From Yes71-27 sp040758635 (lineage in GTDB: Bacteria > Bacillota > Desulfotomaculia > Desulfotomaculales > Ammonificaceae), in NCBI GenBank assembly GCA_040758635.1, contig JBFLVI010000002.1, positions 62,001 to 126,000 on the forward strand: a stretch of DNA of 64,000 nt, in the 5' to 3' direction. The stretch's first letter is position 1. Every line of letters starts with the position of its first letter. Position numbers and translations under genes: made by a program. Under the pieces are notes generated by a model. The model searched no databases, was not told the DNA's origin, and saw only the letters and a list, made by a program, of their open reading frames with translations. Below, one piece after another: positions 10,601-19,361 of this stretch.

Positions 10601-13391
10601 CCCACCACGGAGTGCGGGAGCCGAAAAACCAAAAGCGACCGCGGCGCATTTCCTGATATCCGGCGGCATAATACTGCTGCAGCTCTTCTCTGCTCATCGG
10701 ACGCCGCGGAGACATCCCGAAAAGACCATAAGAGAACGCATATCCGATAAAAGGAAAACTCGGGTGCGGCCAGTAAGCAGCTTGCTCCAGATACGGGAAC
10801 ATGGAATAGGTGTGCCGCAAATGCTCCGCCTTTTCCTCGTCGGGCGCCAGCGCCAGCCTGCCGCGCACGACCATGCGCGCCCAGCGCTCGTACATGGAAT
10901 AGCCGGTGAGCTGGTCCAGCTCCCAGTCGAGATAATTCAGGAGCTCCCAGGTGCCGACAACAGGCAAGAACCGCTTGAGCGCAAAGCTCAAATATAAGTC
11001 CAGCGCCGAGCCGGCAGAACGGCCGGAAAAACCCAGGCCAAACTCGTTGAGCGCTTCGGAAAGACGCCAGAGAAGGTGATACGGACCGAGCGGGCGGACC
11101 ACATTAAAAGTCAATTCTCGAAGATTACGGCGGCCACCCACAAGCGGCGTATAAACTACATCCTTCGCCAGGGCGGCAAGCTTGGTCCAGTCGTTGCGTT
11201 CCCTTATAGCCTCGACTGCCTCAGAAACCGAGGGGGCAGCACGCACCACCGTGTACCGCTGACCAAGGGCGTAAGCAGAAGGCGTCAGCTCCGCGACAGT
11301 AGCGTCTGAGAGAAGCTCCTCGGCAAGAAGGCCGCCGGAGCGGCCGGGCGCGTAATAGGGGAAAGTCCGGCGCGCCCAGCCGAGCACCTCTTCCTGGAAA
11401 CGGCTCATCTTCGGACTGCGGAAAAGCCCTTCGACAAGCGCCAGGGCCTCCTCGCGCGTGCCGGCAGCCGACGCATGCGCAGCAGCTTCTTCAAACATGG
11501 TCGCGTTAATCAGCTGCAACGCCTCAAGATGTTCGCGCCTGGATATCTTACCCAATTCCAGCGCAAGGTCAAGCTCGGCCTTAGCGCTGTCATAGCCTGT
11601 CAGGCGGGCAAACTCCTTGCCGAGCTCACGCGCGATAATATCCTTGCCTGTTAGCGCACGCTGGGGGTGACGCCCCGTGAGAAGAAACACGTCCTCCTCA
11701 AGCTCGCGCGGCGCGCGCTGCGACCTGTACCACAAAGACTTAAGCGGACCGCGATAGCCCCTAGGCGACGCGATTACATCCAGCACGCGCGCAAAATCTT
11801 CGAACGTCTCAAGCCGGTACCCGCCGTAACCCGCGGCATGCTTGAGAACCTCCACAACGCGCGGCGAAGGAGCAGGGGTAGTACTACTGAAGAATTTGCG
11901 AAGCGCCTCTATCGTCGCCTCGTCGAAAACAACCCCCCTACGGACTGCACCCTCCACCAGGTTGCGATACCAGAGGGGGTCGGCAAACTTGGTGAAAAAG
12001 TCACGCGTACGCGCAAAAATACTCGGCGTAGTGCTATAACCGATATCAAGCGCTCTGCGCACACTACCCACAACACCGCGGTCATACCACTTCTGCCCAG
12101 CGGGCGCAGTAACGCCTATGTCCGCAACGCTCCGCAAGAGCCGCTCCACCAGGCCGAACCTGCTCGGCGCAAGCATAAAGCTGCCCTCAAGCGGCTGGTC
12201 AGGCCTCATTATCGGCAAAACCTTGCCGCCTGCGTAAACGTACGTCTCGGGTATGAGCGCACGCTCGCCGGGCACACCGGTGAGCACGGGGTGCAGAGTG
12301 CCGCGTTGCAGAAGGTAAAACTGCGACACCTTGCCCATCTCAAGGTAATCGCGCAGGTGTAACAGACGGCCGGGCAGCGTAGGCTCAAGCCACTGCGCAA
12401 CGCCCTTCTTTATCTGCGCAAAAACGCGCCAGTCTACAATCTCGCCTTCCGGTGTTATTAATACGCCCGGGTCGTAAGGTACCCCCGCCCACGACTTGTC
12501 TTTACGGACAAGTTCTTCGAGCTGCACACGCACTCTTTCGGGGAAGGGATACCCACGCCTGAGAAGCTCCTCTATTGTAGCAGGACGCCGGCCGGTAAGC
12601 CAGGCATGCCCGCCGCCGGCCCGAAGCGCCAGCTCCTTTATTTGCTCCTCAAAAAGCTGCCTGGTCTTAGCGTGTAACTGCGCGAAAAACTCAGGGCGCT
12701 TACGTTTGTAGTCCTCTTTTTGATATCGCTCAATTATCCGAAAAAGGTCGTCAAGCTGCTGGTCGGTAGCGGGCAGGCGACGCTGAACCGCAAGCTGTCC
12801 GAGCCTCTCTCGCGTGAGGTTGCGCAGAACTCCCGGCCGAATGCCCCACAAAAACTCTTCAATACCGGTACCGCCAAAGACACGCTTTACTTCGCCCGAT
12901 ATGTCGGCAAACCGCAGCGACTCCTCCCAGTGGAAGGGGAGCTCTTTGGTAAGGACGCGCTCGCTCTCGAGAATAAGTCTTTCGAGATAGCCAGGCTCAT
13001 AACGCGGACGCGCAAGACGGCGCGAGTACTCGCCACTAAGCAGGTCCCACTCGCGGCGCAGCCCGAGGACAGAGAAATCAAGGCCCGGCCTGCGCGTAAG
13101 CCGCCAGTGCTGTATACTCTCCAGGGCGGCACGACCGTGCCTCGCAAGATAAGCCGCGGCAGCATCCAGAAGACCCAAACGCGAAGCGGCCGCCACGGCT
13201 CCAAGCCCGATGCCGGCCCCTAATAAAACACTCCTCCAGACACTTTTTTTCTCTTCTGGAGGAGTGAGATACTGTGCGTTGGGTGAACTATGTAGGAACG
13301 GGTTGTCTGGTCTCAGCAACTCCTCGCACGCCCCGACGCTTAGGTACTTGACGGTAAAACTCGCTAACCGGCCTGCCCGTGGCCACGTCAA
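7680..13391 (-). CDS. 1903-aa virion protein, tape-measure or internal-protein candidate, with degenerate SNase-like domain
   Basis: This is the longest gene in the window and ends 15 bp before the 1624-aa gene. The start is uncertain: the frame opens at a TTG at 13391, overlapping the previous gene by 104 bp, and a TTG near 13319 is an alternative. A hydrophobic segment (VLLGAGIGLGAVAAASRLGL) lies near residues 50-75, and a Gly-rich hydrophobic pair near 1540-1580. The middle (about 830-1030) is unusually rich in Tyr, Trp, Arg and Pro. Residues about 1365-1460 resemble an SNase fold (VRVAGVRAQG, then KFADDTYGTIRAAVYLGD, then LVERGYAKE), but the DGDT motif and the catalytic Glu are missing, so it is probably a binding rather than cutting module. 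Location after the tube and chaperones suits a tape-measure or ejected protein, but no strong long coiled coil is obvious. Confidence 0.75.
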   Translation of the reverse strand: MTWPRAGRLASFTVKYLSVGACEELLRPDNPFLHSSPNAQYLTPPEEKKSVWRSVLLGAGIGLGAVAAASRLGLLDAAAAYLARHGRAALESIQHWRLTRRPGLDFSVLGLRREWDLLSGEYSRRLARPRYEPGYLERLILESERVLTKELPFHWEESLRFADISGEVKRVFGGTGIEEFLWGIRPGVLRNLTRERLGQLAVQRRLPATDQQLDDLFRIIERYQKEDYKRKRPEFFAQLHAKTRQLFEEQIKELALRAGGGHAWLTGRRPATIEELLRRGYPFPERVRVQLEELVRKDKSWAGVPYDPGVLITPEGEIVDWRVFAQIKKGVAQWLEPTLPGRLLHLRDYLEMGKVSQFYLLQRGTLHPVLTGVPGERALIPETYVYAGGKVLPIMRPDQPLEGSFMLAPSRFGLVERLLRSVADIGVTAPAGQKWYDRGVVGSVRRALDIGYSTTPSIFARTRDFFTKFADPLWYRNLVEGAVRRGVVFDEATIEALRKFFSSTTPAPSPRVVEVLKHAAGYGGYRLETFEDFARVLDVIASPRGYRGPLKSLWYRSQRAPRELEEDVFLLTGRHPQRALTGKDIIARELGKEFARLTGYDSAKAELDLALELGKISRREHLEALQLINATMFEEAAAHASAAGTREEALALVEGLFRSPKMSRFQEEVLGWARRTFPYYAPGRSGGLLAEELLSDATVAELTPSAYALGQRYTVVRAAPSVSEAVEAIRERNDWTKLAALAKDVVYTPLVGGRRNLRELTFNVVRPLGPYHLLWRLSEALNEFGLGFSGRSAGSALDLYLSFALKRFLPVVGTWELLNYLDWELDQLTGYSMYERWARMVVRGRLALAPDEEKAEHLRHTYSMFPYLEQAAYWPHPSFPFIGYAFSYGLFGMSPRRPMSREELQQYYAAGYQEMRRGRFWFFGSRTPWWGSKVDYYLPNEYLMALSDWRYSQELYPEDTYWRYNWLPTPRFPFAPIQRLIDPYYFERLHYYDRPYPLTAPMFEELTPWGPILNVTLGEVFKPRRLMHPEEVMAGLAAAAAVPPTSAEAVVSGIPAPAEQLRLINEHLKTVGVMKGGTVTPQVYVPYAVPFGLPGGAGEAQGAPTAPYFAGYPAVPYPAAVHLPVAAQLRGINAAIRARGEFVAAYGPTQEQVLPPHFYLPTDVKYRMGEAVYMARELAGIYGFTTEALFGEVMPDSATLQSAARAYNLERRWWELANLGGLSGGISEIARRFLPHRMRHIEEINPIENLMPPWLPGPEYFKDFRHGDPYAIPYGEVRLPGEAYLRTHVVHPMPGFGLYGPVDIFLILADVAPWSPQARFWRDVVTHMDLPEDVRKQVAAAKRRMAAVKRKHTFYPYHFQTRYTDLARERVHVTRVLDLGMFLTEEYPEHPVRVAGVRAQGVTAEELGRFLRPGAEVTIAYNPYQKFADDTYGTIRAAVYLGDLSLARVLVERGYAKEALTDWSEAGVWSRFTPREIARAAFFERLAHLDTPLHTKFLHVRSPLESYLREQVYGDVWGDWKAPWSSWLVPTYQSFIARSPALAALSGALLGGFLGHFVMGRRGRWGAAIGGVMALGGSLWRTAAEHLSGEKWIPERVREVRDIEEYFDILAYLKYRGLYEYAARRALREEHVDVGTLLERARVDLEQRRKLVAGLEARKRRLYLETGERRSEEIKEINRRIAEIQAGAAKVVPLTPWASAALYYYQQYTSTVYGFEPGTPWTNIMRALPPQEREYFTHFAKTTDPVEQRKILEVVPRGQRRIYESLWGLPVESRVNLVEYFRTHYLPGPEWAGWRPEVNLEDIKVQVVQTLGKDIHDFDLWPADVRRAEAARAPAIPDIFRTGVPAAALREQLERILLGLGLEGVSVRVSPSDRWRLEVELTRDRTEEVRRRLREEFPRFVAA

Positions 13392-13887
13392 CCAACTGAA
13401 TGCCGCGAAGCTGGCTCAAGACCCACTCAGCCCGCGAATAGTAATACATGGTTTTTTCGACAGTCCAGGCAGCCACCTCTTCAAGCCTCAAGTAAGGGAA
13501 AGCCTCGATGATAATGCAATCCACCTGGTTCTCGAAATAAGACATCTCCTCACGAAAACGCTCGAGCATCTCACGCCCCAGTGGGTTCGGGTTACCGTCA
13601 TACGAAAAGCCCGACTCCTTCAGTATCTCACGGGCCAGTGTTGTCGGTACTCCCCCTAAACAATTCGTAAAATCATAACCAGGAGGGTAAAGTGTGCAAC
13701 ACGAACAGACCCACTCTTCTTTTTCCTCGGGAGAAAGGTCGGCCTCCATAAGCACCCTGTACTCCGCCCTGGTCAGAAGACGCCACAAAAATTCCTCGCG
13801 GCCAATCTCTGTATGTCCCAGACGCCCATACTGCGCCTGCCACTCGGCGATGCGCCCGGCAAGTTCGTCCTCGTTAATTTCAGGCAA
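13288..13887 (-). CDS. Tail-assembly chaperone / baseplate hub assembly candidate, long paralogue
   Basis: 199 residues from a TTG at 13887 with a GGGGGGAAAG ribosome site. The N-terminal half matches the upstream 119-residue protein: an AQYG motif, a TRAEYR motif, a pair of Cys in CSCC, and a PGYDF segment. The C-terminal half (IIIEAFPYLRLEEVAAW and RAEWVLSQLRG) resembles hub-assembly or tail-chaperone proteins of large contractile phages. Position between the tube-like genes and the giant tape-measure candidates is the classic site of tail-assembly chaperones. The two paralogues are separate genes in the same frame, so no programmed frameshift is needed. Function is inferred from position and resemblance. 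Confidence 0.6.
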   Translation of the reverse strand: MPEINEDELAGRIAEWQAQYGRLGHTEIGREEFLWRLLTRAEYRVLMEADLSPEEKEEWVCSCCTLYPPGYDFTNCLGGVPTTLAREILKESGFSYDGNPNPLGREMLERFREEMSYFENQVDCIIIEAFPYLRLEEVAAWTVEKTMYYYSRAEWVLSQLRGIQLVDVATGRPVSEFYRQVPKRRGVRGVAETRQPVPT

Positions 13888-13914
13888 ACACTTTCCCCCC
13901 GGGGCGCCCGCCAG

Positions 13915-14274
13915 CTATAACTCCTGGGGCAAAGAATCAACGATAAACCCGGATTTATTCAAGATTTGCTCCGCGAGTATGGTGGCAATCCCGGCCTTGG
14001 CCGTGGCATAGTTGTACCCCTCAGGGTCCAAAACACATATTTTGCAAATCTCTTCTTCACGCTGCCACATATCAAGCCTCTGCATAGACATTATCTTCCG
14101 ATACTCCGCTCGCGTAATACAGCGCCAGACAAAGACTTCACCCTCGCCAAACTCGCTTACGTAAACCTGCCCGTACTGCGCTTTCCACGCTTCAACCTGC
14201 TCCTGCGTATAACCCGGCAGGGCAACGTCGGCCTGTTCTTGCACTACCACATCCACATCCTCAATAATACTCAC
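13915..14274 (-). CDS. Tail-assembly chaperone candidate, short paralogue
   Basis: 119 residues from a GTG at 14274 with an AGGAGG ribosome site. It shares a W-AQYG start, an EF/VF-WR segment, TRAEYR, a Cys pair (ICKIC), a PEGYNY segment and a final SGF with the 199-residue protein directly downstream, so the two arose by tandem duplication. It lacks that protein's C-terminal half. Position after three tube-like genes and before the giant virion genes supports a chaperone of tape-measure assembly; no enzymatic motif is visible. Confidence 0.6.
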   Translation of the reverse strand: MSIIEDVDVVVQEQADVALPGYTQEQVEAWKAQYGQVYVSEFGEGEVFVWRCITRAEYRKIMSMQRLDMWQREEEICKICVLDPEGYNYATAKAGIATILAEQILNKSGFIVDSLPQEL

Positions 14275-14299
14275 ATAATCCCTCCTCTTAAGTAAAAAA

Positions 14300-15205
14300 C
14301 TACGGCTGACGCTCCACGATTTGGGGCTGTTTTACAAGGTCTCGCGCGATAAAACCATATTCTTCCATTACGGGCTGCTCCGCGCCCGCATCGGAAACCT
14401 GCTGTACAGAGACAATCTGCACCTCGGAAAGCATAAGCCGCGGGCCAAGCCTGTTTATCAGGTGCAGTGCCCGACTGATGGTTTCGCTCTCCTTGAGCCA
14501 GGAAGCATCATGCGGCGTTTGCGGAGCCCAGGTGGCCGAGTAAAAATTACGGTGAGGCATTTGCCCAAAAGCAATGTAGATATTGAGCGGCTCAGAAAAC
14601 TTGAAGAAGGGCTCCCTGCGCTGCTTTGCCAAACGGTCCTCGCTCAAAGACCACTGGCGCTCCTTCAAACCGTCAACGACACTGTTCACGCGAGGGTCAT
14701 CACGCGCAACAATGTGCATAGCGAGCCGCTCGGGTATCTTCCCCTGACTCAATGCAGACTTTTCTTCTGTCGTCAATGCGAAACCGCAGCTCGCCAGACC
14801 ACTGGCGAGCTGCGTAAACATATTGCGCGTAGCGCCATAAGTCTTGTCCTCAGGCGGCTTTTTGAAACCCAGGGCCTCAGCCACCTTACGCTCGATATAA
14901 TAAGGCTCACGGTAATTTATCGTGAAAGAACCCTGGACAATACGCCGCCCAACAACCAGCGCGTCGTAAACATACGAACTGTATCCGTAAATCGGCCGGA
15001 TTTCCTGGTGCAGCACAAACTGCAAAGAAACGGCCTCGTCGATAAAGATATTCTGAAAGTAAATGTTTACGTCCGCGCCTGAAAAGTACTCCTGATAAAA
15101 AGGAACGCACTCAATAGTGCCGGCACTGCCGAAAACGGCGCGGTGAAACTCATCATAGGCCAGGGGTGCATAAGTGGGGAAATTATAAATGGACGGCATC
15201 AGCAC
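14300..15205 (-). CDS. Tail-tube-like protein 3 (divergent)
   Basis: 301 residues; start at 15205 or the ATG at 15199, overlapping the end of the previous gene by a few bases. The N-terminal part carries the same pattern as the two preceding tube-like proteins: a YFSGADVNIYF strand, a segment before PIYGY, then a Gly/Arg turn and VQGSFTINY. It is longer than the others because of a central insertion (residues about 100-190) and a Gln-rich C-terminus. It could be a tube-tip, tube-initiator or hub component rather than the bulk tube. No enzymatic motif is visible. Confidence 0.6.
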   Translation of the reverse strand: MLMPSIYNFPTYAPLAYDEFHRAVFGSAGTIECVPFYQEYFSGADVNIYFQNIFIDEAVSLQFVLHQEIRPIYGYSSYVYDALVVGRRIVQGSFTINYREPYYIERKVAEALGFKKPPEDKTYGATRNMFTQLASGLASCGFALTTEEKSALSQGKIPERLAMHIVARDDPRVNSVVDGLKERQWSLSEDRLAKQRREPFFKFSEPLNIYIAFGQMPHRNFYSATWAPQTPHDASWLKESETISRALHLINRLGPRLMLSEVQIVSVQQVSDAGAEQPVMEEYGFIARDLVKQPQIVERQP

Positions 15206-15708
15206 GCCCCTGCCTTAAACAGAAGGTCAGGGTGCATGGGGACCATGTCGCGCGCAACGTATGTCATGGTCTGCTCGGTATACATGTCGTTAACGCTCAT
15301 AACCTGCCCTTCGTCCACCACGCAAATACCGTAAATCCGCAAAGCAGACCTCACACCGTATTCGTTGTTAAAAACAACGGTCACGTGAAAAGGCGGCATT
15401 TCGTCTGTAAAAACCCTGGATGGAAAAGCCTTTTGGTACTGTTCAAGAATCCGGTACACAATATGGCGGTCGAAAACCGTAAAAACAAGCGACCCCGCAA
15501 TCAGCCGCGAACCCCTGGTAAAGCCCTTCGGGCCGGAGAAACCAAGCGCCCTGACGGGAGCAGCGGGACGATGAATAGAATAAGATATTGTCTGAAGCTC
15601 GCCGAAAATGTAATGCGCAAAGGTGATAGTGTTCCCCTTGATAACGGGAACATCAATCCCCGCAACTATATCCGTCCCGGCAAAGCTGTTATCAAAAACC
15701 CCGCTCAA
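15199..15708 (-). CDS. Tail-tube-like protein 2
   Basis: About 169 residues. The open frame reaches 15729, but a TTG at 15708 has a GAGGGGG ribosome-like sequence upstream and gives an N-terminus (SGVFDNSFAGTDI) that aligns with the neighbours, so I prefer it. The tube pattern is clear: FAGTDIVAG, FGELQTISYS, PVRALGFSGPKGFTRGSR and IAGSLVFTVFDRH. It lies between two other tube-like genes. The pattern is shared with contractile-phage tube proteins; which of the three forms the main tube cannot be decided from sequence alone. Confidence 0.65.
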   Translation of the reverse strand: MSGVFDNSFAGTDIVAGIDVPVIKGNTITFAHYIFGELQTISYSIHRPAAPVRALGFSGPKGFTRGSRLIAGSLVFTVFDRHIVYRILEQYQKAFPSRVFTDEMPPFHVTVVFNNEYGVRSALRIYGICVVDEGQVMSVNDMYTEQTMTYVARDMVPMHPDLLFKAGAC

Positions 15709-15765
15709 TTCCCAAAAACACCCCCTCAAGGCAACCAGAAGGTAAATCGAGCTCCCGCCCCGCCT

Positions 15766-16416
15766 CTACGCAAGCGTAGCGTCCGCAGCAACCGGAGATA
15801 TTTCTTTGTACGAACGAGCTATAAAGCTCATGGCCTGCTCAGTAACCACATCGTCAATACTAACCGCCATGCCGTTATTCAATATCTCCGCGCCATAGAT
15901 ATCCAATTGGGCACGCTGACCGTACTCATTGGCAAAGTGAACCGAAATATTGAACGGAGGAAGTTGGTCCACGTATTCAATGGGCGCCTGGCGCTCAATC
16001 ATCCGGTTATAACCAAGGTTGGTCATTATCTCGTCCCAGGTAGCGATACCGGCATAGCCCTGCTTGCTTAACGCGCCCCTAAGAATCTCGTCGGCATACT
16101 TTCCGACATTCGCAGCAAACGTCTGATAACCCCGCACTAAAGGAAGACCTTTATACTCCTTCAACATCTCCTCGAGTAAGGCATTGCGGTTAAAAACAAT
16201 AAAGACTAACGAGCCCGCCACACCGCGCTTGCCCCGGGAGAAAGAACGCGGGTCGGGCGAACCCATAGTGTAAATAGGAGCCTTCTCACGGGTAGCCGTA
16301 AAACTTATCGCTTGCAACTCGCCTATTACACGCGAGTTAAACGTCGCCACAATATCCGCACCAGAAAACGAAGTAAAAGTTCTAGTGTACTGCTCAATAC
16401 TGATAGGAGCAGTCAA
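15766..16416 (-). CDS. Tail tube protein, probable major tube
   Basis: 216 residues from a TTG at 16416 with an AAGGAGG ribosome site. Tube-family pattern: FSGADIVATF, IGELQAISFTATREKAPIY, then GSPDPRSFSRGKRGVAGSLV and a C-terminal NGMAVSIDDVVTEQAMSF strand. It follows the sheath gene directly, separated by a perfect 13-bp hairpin, which is the usual sheath-tube order. Of the three tube-like proteins this is the best candidate for the bulk tube because of its position and clean family pattern. Confidence 0.75.
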   Translation of the reverse strand: MTAPISIEQYTRTFTSFSGADIVATFNSRVIGELQAISFTATREKAPIYTMGSPDPRSFSRGKRGVAGSLVFIVFNRNALLEEMLKEYKGLPLVRGYQTFAANVGKYADEILRGALSKQGYAGIATWDEIMTNLGYNRMIERQAPIEYVDQLPPFNISVHFANEYGQRAQLDIYGAEILNNGMAVSIDDVVTEQAMSFIARSYKEISPVAADATLA

Positions 16417-16441
16417 ACAAACACACCTCCTTAAAATTCTG

Positions 16442-16473
16442 GAGGAAAGGGGGGATTAAACCCCCCTTTCCTC
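16442..16473 (-). terminator. Perfect hairpin between sheath and tube genes
   Basis: A 13-bp perfect inverted repeat (GAGGAAAGGGGGG and its complement) with a 6-nt loop. On the minus strand it is followed by AGAATTTT and then the tube ribosome site. The weak T-run suggests a leaky terminator or mRNA-stabilising hairpin that sets the sheath-to-tube ratio. Confidence 0.7.
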
Positions 16474-16480
16474 GTACACG

Positions 16481-18784
16481 CTACGTCACAGTGCCAAGAG
16501 CGGGACGAAGCGTCACGGTCGTCTTAATCTGAACAACCTCAAAAGCGGGCACCAGCTTCAGGTCAATCATACACCGGCCCAGAACCTGGTCGGAAACCGA
16601 AGCGAAAATCTGAAACTGAAAGTCTAGAAGCGCTCCCGCAAACTTCATTGCCTTTAGTCCGTCTTCAATAGCGGTGGCCATAGCACCGCGATGCTCAGGT
16701 GTATTGGGCAAGCCGTAAAACGGCTCACAACGCTGCCTGACTAACTCCACAGCTGCTGCGACAATACGCATCGTGGTAAGACGGCGGTAATCCGAGGCCG
16801 GGCACGCAGCCGTCAGCCCATCAGTAACTTGCACCGCGTTCGCGCCGGGACGCACGTGAAACGTCACGTAGCGTGAGCCAAGAAGACGGTTGAGTTGGCT
16901 ATAAGAGTAACTAAAACGCAACCCCAGAGAGCCGGTTACCATATGACCCGCAGGGCCATGGTGCGGCGGCAGCATTGAAACAATGCCCGCGTAACTCGGC
17001 CCGGCCGGAGCAGCATAAACACCCAACTGTTCATTTTCAAACACCGGCTCGGGACCCGCATGCACCTGAATGAAACGGCCGATATCAATCCTGTTGCCGT
17101 CGTCATCGTAAAGATAGTTGCCCAGGTCGTCCTTCAGGTAATACTCGTTCTTTCCTTCTGCACAGAGCGCGTCCACTTTCGCGCTGATAGCCTCGGGAGT
17201 AAGCTCCCCAAGCGGCTTGACGCTAATGATGCCAAGCACCTCGGAGTTGGCCATCGAAACCACCGCGCAGAACTTCGCCAGCTGTTCCGCAAAATTCCGC
17301 CCGTCCGGTAGCGGGTCATCGGCATAAACATCAAGGGGTACGACAAAATCAACATCGTAATCATAAAGCGCTGCATAAGCCTTCTCTAAAAGGGTATACA
17401 TTTTATCCTTATAATCCCAGTCAGACGGCTTAGGACCATCGGTACCACCTGCAAGAATCACGGTAGCAGCATCAAGAACCCCGGGCGGAAAATCGGGCAC
17501 GTTAGTGGACAAGCGGACAAAAGTATTGCGCGGGTCACGGTTAACAGTCTCAACAACCTTGCCAAGGTTGGGTAAATCGCTTAAATCAACAGTAAAACTC
17601 TCGCCAGGTTTTCCTGAGGGCTTTGTAAAGGAGAGGGTACGCAAACCCTCATCAGTTACTGTCAAATTGACTACAACAGTATTGTATATCTCGCCGGGAT
17701 ACATGCCGCGTACATCAAGCGCAGGAATGACAGTAGTTGCGCTCGTGTAATTATACTGAGCACTGATAGTTGCCAGCAAGGGAGCATTACCCGGCAGCAA
17801 AATAACAGTCTTGTCGACTTCGTTCAAAGTGTAGCCCGTAGACGGAACAACGGCATCGTTTGCTTTAAGTACAAACGTCCCCGCGACAGGTGCGTAATCC
17901 AAATTAAAAATCTGCGGGGAACCGCTAAGAACACCCGTCACAGACGCGCTCGTTATCTGAATCTCTTCATAGCTGTAATTGGCAGTGACAACCGCATCCA
18001 CCGCTACAGGGTCAACAAAGGTTATCTTATTGGCCGCTTCGTCGTAAGTCCAGTAAACAATGCTTCCGTCCGGCGAGGTGGCCGGCTGTTCCACGCCGTC
18101 AACAAAAACGGCAAGGGTGCCGTAGACTATCGGGCCATGCAGCAGGCGGAAATTGTAATCGTCTTCGCGTAAAAGCTCCTCGCCGACAATATCGTGTGTG
18201 GCAATCACGTGATTATACTGATAGTTAATCCTATACTCCGCGTTGCTTCTAAACCAATTGGCCTGAAAGGCAACAGCATTAGCATCGTAGTCAACCGTAA
18301 ACCCAAACTGCTGAATAACCCCGTCAACCAGCACCTCCACGGTGCCAAAAGCAAGCTCATCGCCGTCGGGAACGTCAAGCGCGACGGTCTGAGCGTCATT
18401 TCCAGACGCCTGACCCAAGTCCTCCTGGTGGCTCTTGGTGACCGTCTGCGCAACAGGCTGACCGGTAACCGAGCCCCTAGCATACTCGCCACCCACGCGC
18501 ATCAAGCGGATGTCACGACACCCTGCCGAATATAGCTCCTTGGCAGCGCGCACCAGCGACATGCCGTTCGGAAGCCCACTAGCATCAACACTCTTGCCAA
18601 AAAAGAGCTCGGCATCCACGAGGCGGTTAAGCTGTACGGGAACGTCAACAGGCCCATCAACGGCCGTGCCGATAAGAAGTACACTGTCCGTAACCACACC
18701 GGTAGCCGCGGCTTCCGCAACCTGAAGGTTATAATCGCGATAAACCCTCCTACTACCGGGGAGGTTTTGCAGCTCTAAAATCAA
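16481..18784 (-). CDS. Tail sheath protein (large, with three inserted beta domains)
   Basis: 767 residues from a TTG at 18784 with an AAGGAG ribosome site. The N-terminal part (SVLLIGTAVDGPVDVPVQL, an AELFFG segment, then a CRDIRLMRVGG strand) and the C-terminal part (from about 350: YDYDVDFVVPLDVYA, YAGIVSMLPPH, and a final strand ending in KTTVTL) are typical of contractile sheath proteins. Three tandem beta domains are inserted at about residues 130-192, 205-275 and 285-347. Each ends in a tyrosine-rich strand such as ISAQYNYTS, and related small domains occur in other virion proteins here. The insertion explains the extra length and probably decorates the sheath surface. Confidence 0.85.
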   Translation of the reverse strand: MILELQNLPGSRRVYRDYNLQVAEAAATGVVTDSVLLIGTAVDGPVDVPVQLNRLVDAELFFGKSVDASGLPNGMSLVRAAKELYSAGCRDIRLMRVGGEYARGSVTGQPVAQTVTKSHQEDLGQASGNDAQTVALDVPDGDELAFGTVEVLVDGVIQQFGFTVDYDANAVAFQANWFRSNAEYRINYQYNHVIATHDIVGEELLREDDYNFRLLHGPIVYGTLAVFVDGVEQPATSPDGSIVYWTYDEAANKITFVDPVAVDAVVTANYSYEEIQITSASVTGVLSGSPQIFNLDYAPVAGTFVLKANDAVVPSTGYTLNEVDKTVILLPGNAPLLATISAQYNYTSATTVIPALDVRGMYPGEIYNTVVVNLTVTDEGLRTLSFTKPSGKPGESFTVDLSDLPNLGKVVETVNRDPRNTFVRLSTNVPDFPPGVLDAATVILAGGTDGPKPSDWDYKDKMYTLLEKAYAALYDYDVDFVVPLDVYADDPLPDGRNFAEQLAKFCAVVSMANSEVLGIISVKPLGELTPEAISAKVDALCAEGKNEYYLKDDLGNYLYDDDGNRIDIGRFIQVHAGPEPVFENEQLGVYAAPAGPSYAGIVSMLPPHHGPAGHMVTGSLGLRFSYSYSQLNRLLGSRYVTFHVRPGANAVQVTDGLTAACPASDYRRLTTMRIVAAAVELVRQRCEPFYGLPNTPEHRGAMATAIEDGLKAMKFAGALLDFQFQIFASVSDQVLGRCMIDLKLVPAFEVVQIKTTVTLRPALGTVT

Positions 18785-18790
18785 CCATTA

Positions 18791-19351
18791 TCACTCCTTT
18801 TTGATAAGCTCGTAGTCCAAATCTATCCTGTTTAACCGGCCGACAAACTCGGGGCGAATACGGTCAAGCCGTACAATGTAATACAGCGGACGCACCACCA
18901 CCGGGTCACGCCAGGAAGTTTCCACGTCATCCGCAAGTTGCTCCTCAAACCAAAGCCTGACCCCCATCCGTACAAAGTCATCCTTGTACGTTTCCATGAA
19001 AAGCTCAAAATCATCGACCAGCCTGTCCGCCTCTTCGGCGCTTTTCGCGATAATGTTAAAGAGTACGCGATGGTCAAACATTTGTCCCATGAGACGGACA
19101 CTACGGCTAGGATTATCGGCATCATGTAACATAGTACGCAAACGCGGTTTTTTCTCGTTGACCCCCTCGGAGGGGTAACGTCTCTCAAGTCTACAGACGA
19201 TAACCGGATATTGCTCCCAATCATCCATCGTCCGGTACCTTAAAATAGGCGCCTGGTGGCCACACCGCCTCCAAAGGTCATCCAGGTGTTTAAGAAACTG
19301 CCGGAAAGTTGTAACCTTCTCAGCACGCATAACCTCAAGAGAATCCGCCAA
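18791..19351 (-). CDS. Possible tail terminator / tail-completion protein
   Basis: The open frame extends to 19441, but a TTG at 19351 has a GGAGGGG site 7 nt upstream and avoids overlap with the previous gene, giving 186 residues. The protein is charged, without hydrophobic segments, and reads as an alpha/beta fold (VIVCRLERRYPS, HRVLFNIIAKSAEEADRLVDDF, PLYYIVRLDRI). It lies between the two sheath-family genes, where head-tail or tail-terminator proteins are often found. The assignment is positional; no diagnostic motif is seen. Confidence 0.5.
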   Translation of the reverse strand: MADSLEVMRAEKVTTFRQFLKHLDDLWRRCGHQAPILRYRTMDDWEQYPVIVCRLERRYPSEGVNEKKPRLRTMLHDADNPSRSVRLMGQMFDHRVLFNIIAKSAEEADRLVDDFELFMETYKDDFVRMGVRLWFEEQLADDVETSWRDPVVVRPLYYIVRLDRIRPEFVGRLNRIDLDYELIKKE

Positions 19352-19361
19352 GTTACCCCTC

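Noticed and set aside
13288..14274. Programmed frameshift between the two chaperone candidates
   Set aside because: They are complete paralogues in the same frame with separate ribosome sites and a 27-bp gap.
14321..15082. Plus-strand open frame of 253 codons in the tube region
   Set aside because: Opposite a tube-like gene and without start signals.
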